A DNA stretch of 64,000 nucleotides, taken from Diploptera punctata (lineage: Eukaryota > Arthropoda > Insecta > Blattodea > Blaberidae). Shown piece after piece: positions 61,220 to 64,000 of the stretch (the stretch's first letter is position 1; each line of letters opens with the position of its first letter). A program made the position numbers and the translations under genes. The stretch is taken from positions 1,260,501 to 1,324,500 of the forward strand of contig JASPKZ010001598.1 in the NCBI GenBank assembly GCA_030220185.1. The letters are read 5' to 3'. Under the pieces are notes generated by a model. The model saw only the letters and a list, made by a program, of their open reading frames with translations. It was not told the origin of the DNA and made no database searches.

Positions 61220-61720
61220 TTTGTTATCATTTCTGGCCACCATACGGGCCTACCCAAGATATTTCTCAAGCAGGTGTTGGAAAGTGCGAACATTAAAACA
61301 CAGCCATAGTTAACGTGCTGCTATGTGGCTGAAGGTAATTGCATTCTACGTGGTGGTGTAGAGGCGGCTTCTTTTATCTTACCTTATACGGTTATTTCTT
61401 AGCTACCCCTTTTATTTACCCCCCGTCCACCTAACTGCCGAACCCTCCCCTCAAAGTCTTAATTAACATTTCTTCTTGCACTCAATTCTTCACCAAGTCC
61501 CCTCGATACTTTTAACCAATTATTTATTTTTCCTTCCCACAAAACTGCTCCATTCATTCTTAACCAATGTATCATCCAACCTAGCCCACTGCGAATATTT
61601 ATACAAGTTGTGTCAGGATATGCTAATCACAACAAAAACATTTTTTGTTTCCCCTTTCATTCTTTTCATCATGACAGAAATATTCCAAATTCACTTCTGC
61701 AGAACATACAAAACATTTTC
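61220..61720. other. Unassigned sequence
   Basis: Pyrimidine-rich stretch near 61400-61450; nothing recognised. Confidence 0.3.
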
Positions 61721-61723
61721 GAA

Positions 61724-61832
61724 GACTATTTAACTCATGCCCCAAATGTGGGTCATTGACCAATCACATTTCAATGATTTTTTATTTACAGCCAATCACA
61801 GTCGTGTTTCGCCTCGAATCTATCAAGTAAAG
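61724..61832 (-). mobile_element. HP1 3'-end fragment
   Basis: GACTATTTAACTCATGCCCC, TGGGTCATTGACCAATCACA and CAGTCGTGTTTCGCCTCG match the far end of HP1 in minus orientation. It lies a few bases before a plus-oriented copy, an inverted arrangement. Confidence 0.75.
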
Positions 61833-61836
61833 TTTA

Positions 61837-62422
61837 TCATAAGTAATGCCACGAGTGATTTCCAATTTATCTAGAGAATTTGGAAATCAAGAGTGGCATT
61901 TGTTAGGACTATTTAACAAATAAAATTAAGCTGTTTACTCACAAATCATTGTTTAACTATAGTTATTTTAAAATATTTATATATTTAATGTAAACGGCGA
62001 TGATTGAAAACAAATCAGAAATGTGAGGTTATGTTCATTCACTGCTGCTTGATCATATTATTTATTGCCAAATAAGATCGCAATATTGTAAGAGTGCACC
62101 CAAGTGGAGAAATAATGAAACACATCAAACTACATATCATAATCAACATTACGGATTATTCATTTTTTTTAGTAAACAACTCAGTAAAATCAAGGAATCT
62201 TTTCATTATTTGCTATATTCAATGTATTTGTTGGAAAAAAATAATGCTTTGAACTGTTCAGAATATTAAAAAAGGAGGAGCTTTTTTTATCACAAGTGCA
62301 GGAGTTGATAAAGAGAAATCGATAAAGAGCGAGGTGAAACACGACTGTCGTTGGTTGTAAAACAACATTAATTGAAACGTGATTGGTCACTGACTAGCAT
62401 TTGTGGCATGAGTTAATTAGTC
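61837..62422 (+). mobile_element. HP1 repeat (short-module form)
   Basis: TCATAAGTAATGCCACGAGT with a near-perfect hairpin (61848-61902), GGACTATTTAACAAATAAAA, GTAAACGGCGATGATTGAAA, AAACAACTCAGTAAAATCAA and end TGGCATGAGTTAATTAGTC. At 586 bp it is the shortest complete copy. Confidence 0.8.
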
Positions 62423-62514
62423 ATATTAAAGAACGTTCTTTCTCATTGCAATTCTTAATAGGTCATAGCATTATTTTGCAGTGACTGACTCTCTAAGAAA
62501 TACGGCTACCAGAT

Positions 62515-62517
<3 letters not shown>

Positions 62518-62561
<44 letters not shown>
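62518..62561. repeat. (TA)n microsatellite
   Basis: About 44 bases of alternating TA within HP1; other long-module copies have only TATATATA here. Confidence 0.95.
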
Positions 62562-62563
<2 letters not shown>

Positions 62564-62988
62564 CATGAATGTCAGCACATAGCGCATGCGGGAGATAATA
62601 TAAAAAAAATTGTAGCAATTGATTATATCATCAAAAAGATAAACCACTGCTTGCACTTTCTTAAACGAATTATTTTCCAGGAAATAAAGTTGTGAAAAAT
62701 GTAATTGATATATTTACATCATAGGACATCGGAAATTAATTAATACCTATAACGTTGGTTATAAATTTCTCCACTAGGGTGCATTCTTACAAAATTGCGA
62801 TCCTTTGGAAATAAATAATATTATCTGGTTCAGTGATGAACAAAAGAAGCAAATTAAGCGAAGGCCTACCAATTGTTTCACATTTGTTTTCATACATCGC
62901 CGTTTATATTAAGTATATAAATATTTTAAAATAATTATAGTTAAATAATGATTTGTGAGTAAACAATTTTATTCGTTAAATACTCCTA

Positions 62989-63347
62989 GGGGTGTAAGAG
63001 GTAGTGATGTGCATTCTATAACCTCTCCTACCTAATTCTCAACCTCACCTGCACGTGGTACTAATGAGGTAATAGGGACCGAGTCACGGCGGTATAACCG
63101 TTCCATCAAATATGGAGGAAATTCCATATTTTGAACGCCTGACTAGAGGCTATAAGGTAGCAGCCCTACCACTAGTCTTGCTCTGTGGATCTGGTAACCA
63201 ACCCAGGGGACTTCCTATTACTCGAAGAAACTTAAGCATATAGGGACCAAGGAAGACCAAAACATCGGTGGAAAGATCAAGACCATCTTCGCTAGGTTTA
63301 CCGTACAGGCCACATGGCCTAAAACGAATTTGTTCATGATGATGATG
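62989..63347 (+). mobile_element. Dispersed GAT-tailed repeat (copy 2) inside HP1
   Basis: Matches 265-594. It additionally encodes YRDQGRPKHRWKDQDHLR then stop (63240-63296), a LINE C-terminal motif, directly before the shared TACCGTACAGGCCACATGGC end and GAT tail. This suggests the 3' end comes from a LINE, while the 5' part remains unidentified. Confidence 0.7.
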
Positions 63348-63415
63348 CTAATAATGCCACTCTTGATTTCCAAATTCTCTAGATAAATTAGAAATCACTC
63401 GTGGCATTACTTATG

Positions 63416-63525
63416 ACATCATACAGATTCAATTAAATAACAGATTTTCTGAAAAGGGAATTAAAAACCGTGGAGTGAGACAAGGTTTCCCCCTCTCCCC
63501 GACACCTTTTGCGATCTACAGAGTG
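63416..63525 (+). pseudogene. LINE RT motif B fragment
   Basis: Reads IQIQLNNRFSEKGIKNRGVR then QGFPLSPTPFAIYRVIF. NRGVRQG-PLSP-LF-IY is RT motif B. No flanking RT motifs in the same frame. Confidence 0.75.
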
Positions 63526-63764
63526 ATTTTCAGGTTCGTAGAAGATCCTTAAGCCTGAAAAAAGAGGCCTCTAAGCAAAATTTACAGATCTCAAACATCC
63601 TAGTAATACCTTAGTTGTCTGCTAGATGTCTCACTGAGTTGGTGTGTTGACCGCATGCCACTCATGACATCTTTGGGCAAATAAGGTAATTAAAATGAAC
63701 TTGGTCTATTAACTTCTGACAAACGAGAGGCTATGGCTTAACAATGAGTTAGCCATTAATCATC

Positions 63765-63855
63765 ATACTGATCTTTCTGTAGGTTATCGTTTGAATTTCC
63801 AATTATTATTTGGTCATCTGCTAACAATAATTTTGTATTTTCTGACATTCAAATT
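63765..63855 (-). pseudogene. LINE RT catalytic motif fragment
   Basis: Minus strand reads TKLLLADDQIIIGNSNDNLQ, an ADDQ catalytic motif resembling LIFADDQVVIVQNPDD at 36725. It lies opposite in strand to the motif B piece at 63416. Confidence 0.7.
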
Positions 63856-63903
63856 CCAAATTTATATTTACTTGTTCCAACAACATATTACTTCATTGAT
63901 ATA

Positions 63904-64000
63904 CAGGGCGATTCATAATTCCAATAAAAAAACTTCTGGGGGTTGTAGATGGGATTTAGAAGATAAAGTTTTGATAAGGACCCCATGTCCGGAAACGTAC
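63904..64000 (+). mobile_element. Left end of a mariner/IS630-like element (cut by window)
   Basis: TA then CAGGGCGATTCATAATTCC, GGGGGTTGTAGATGGG and CCCCATGTCCGGAAACG. The CCATGTCCGGAAA block is shared with 12585 and 13190 in the middle copy, and the GGGGTTGTAG block with the first 150 bases of the window. The rest lies beyond the window. Confidence 0.65.

Larger units (their letters stand above)
62457..63415 (-). mobile_element. HP1 repeat (long-module form) with nested repeat
   Basis: Minus copy: hairpin end at 63349-63415, GTAAACGGCGATGTATGAAA, long module with CTCCCGCATGCGCTATGTG, (TA)n at 62518-62561, TACAATCTGGTAGCCGTATT and AGTCACTGCAAAATAATGC. The repeat at 62989-63347 interrupts it between ACTCCTA and AATGCCACTC. 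Confidence 0.75.

Overview
This window looks like gene-poor, repeat-packed nuclear DNA from an arthropod, most likely an insect of the cockroach/termite lineage. The lineage call is an inference from memory of the reverse transcriptase (RT) tails, SINE heads and frequent TAGGCCTA motifs; no host marker gene confirms it. There is no bacterial-style gene organisation, no rRNA, no convincing functional tRNA gene and no host gene that I can support. Nearly every coding-looking stretch belongs to a transposable element (TE), usually truncated or frameshifted.

The dominant elements are non-LTR retrotransposons (LINEs). The best preserved is an RTE-like family with an AP-endonuclease plus RT architecture and a short tandem 3' tail (GTAA or GTTA units). 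It is present in about 15 pieces; the longest is 15578-18061. Others are a CR1-like family (19262-20045, 30140-31280, 47842-48262, 58881-59830) with a palindromic 3' module and ATT tails; several families whose C-termini carry a tyrosine-glycine-histidine or tryptophan-x-x-histidine motif followed by GRP..RW; an RNase H-bearing LINE (18710-20265); and a Penelope-like fragment (40120-40430).

DNA elements include three Helitron-like copies (22683-23819, about 26520-27175, 33196-35095), Tigger/pogo-like remnants (8130-9307, 10200-11193), a mariner/IS630-like copy (12505-13274) with related ends at both window edges, a CACTG-ended pair in inverted orientation (659-1193, 44268-44817), a hAT C-terminal scrap (35240-35365), foldback elements and small MITEs (non-autonomous elements with terminal inverted repeats). 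A repeat family with a terminal hairpin (HP1) occurs at 6418-7131, 37593-38218, 50223-52238 and 61724-63415. Several tRNA-derived SINE families are interspersed.

Layout: 1-6.4 kb small DNA elements and SINE fragments; 6.4-14.1 kb HP1, Tigger-like pair, SINEs and mariner-like copy; 15-18.5 kb an RTE copy inside an RTE copy; 18.7-22.4 kb LINE remnants and a duplicated unknown repeat; 22.7-35.8 kb Helitrons, a large trinucleotide-repeat block and LINE pieces; 36-41 kb LINE, HP1 and Penelope-like pieces; 41.9-45.8 kb foldback element with a SINE inside and the second CACTG element; 47.4-53.9 kb RTE clusters and tandem HP1 copies; 55.3-61.2 kb RT remnants and SINEs; 61.7-64 kb HP1 copies ending in a mariner-like end.

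The insertions can be ordered from target-site duplications: RTE into RTE (10 bp), RTE into Helitron (13 bp), SINE into CR1-like LINE (11 bp), SINE into foldback (11 bp), LINE into Tigger-like (6 bp) and LINE into LINE (7 bp). The most unusual observation is a recurring micro-insertion that turns TA into TAGGCCTA (or TAGGCTA, TAGCCTA, once TAAGCTTA) inside otherwise alignable repeat copies, which resembles an excision footprint of a TA-targeting element.
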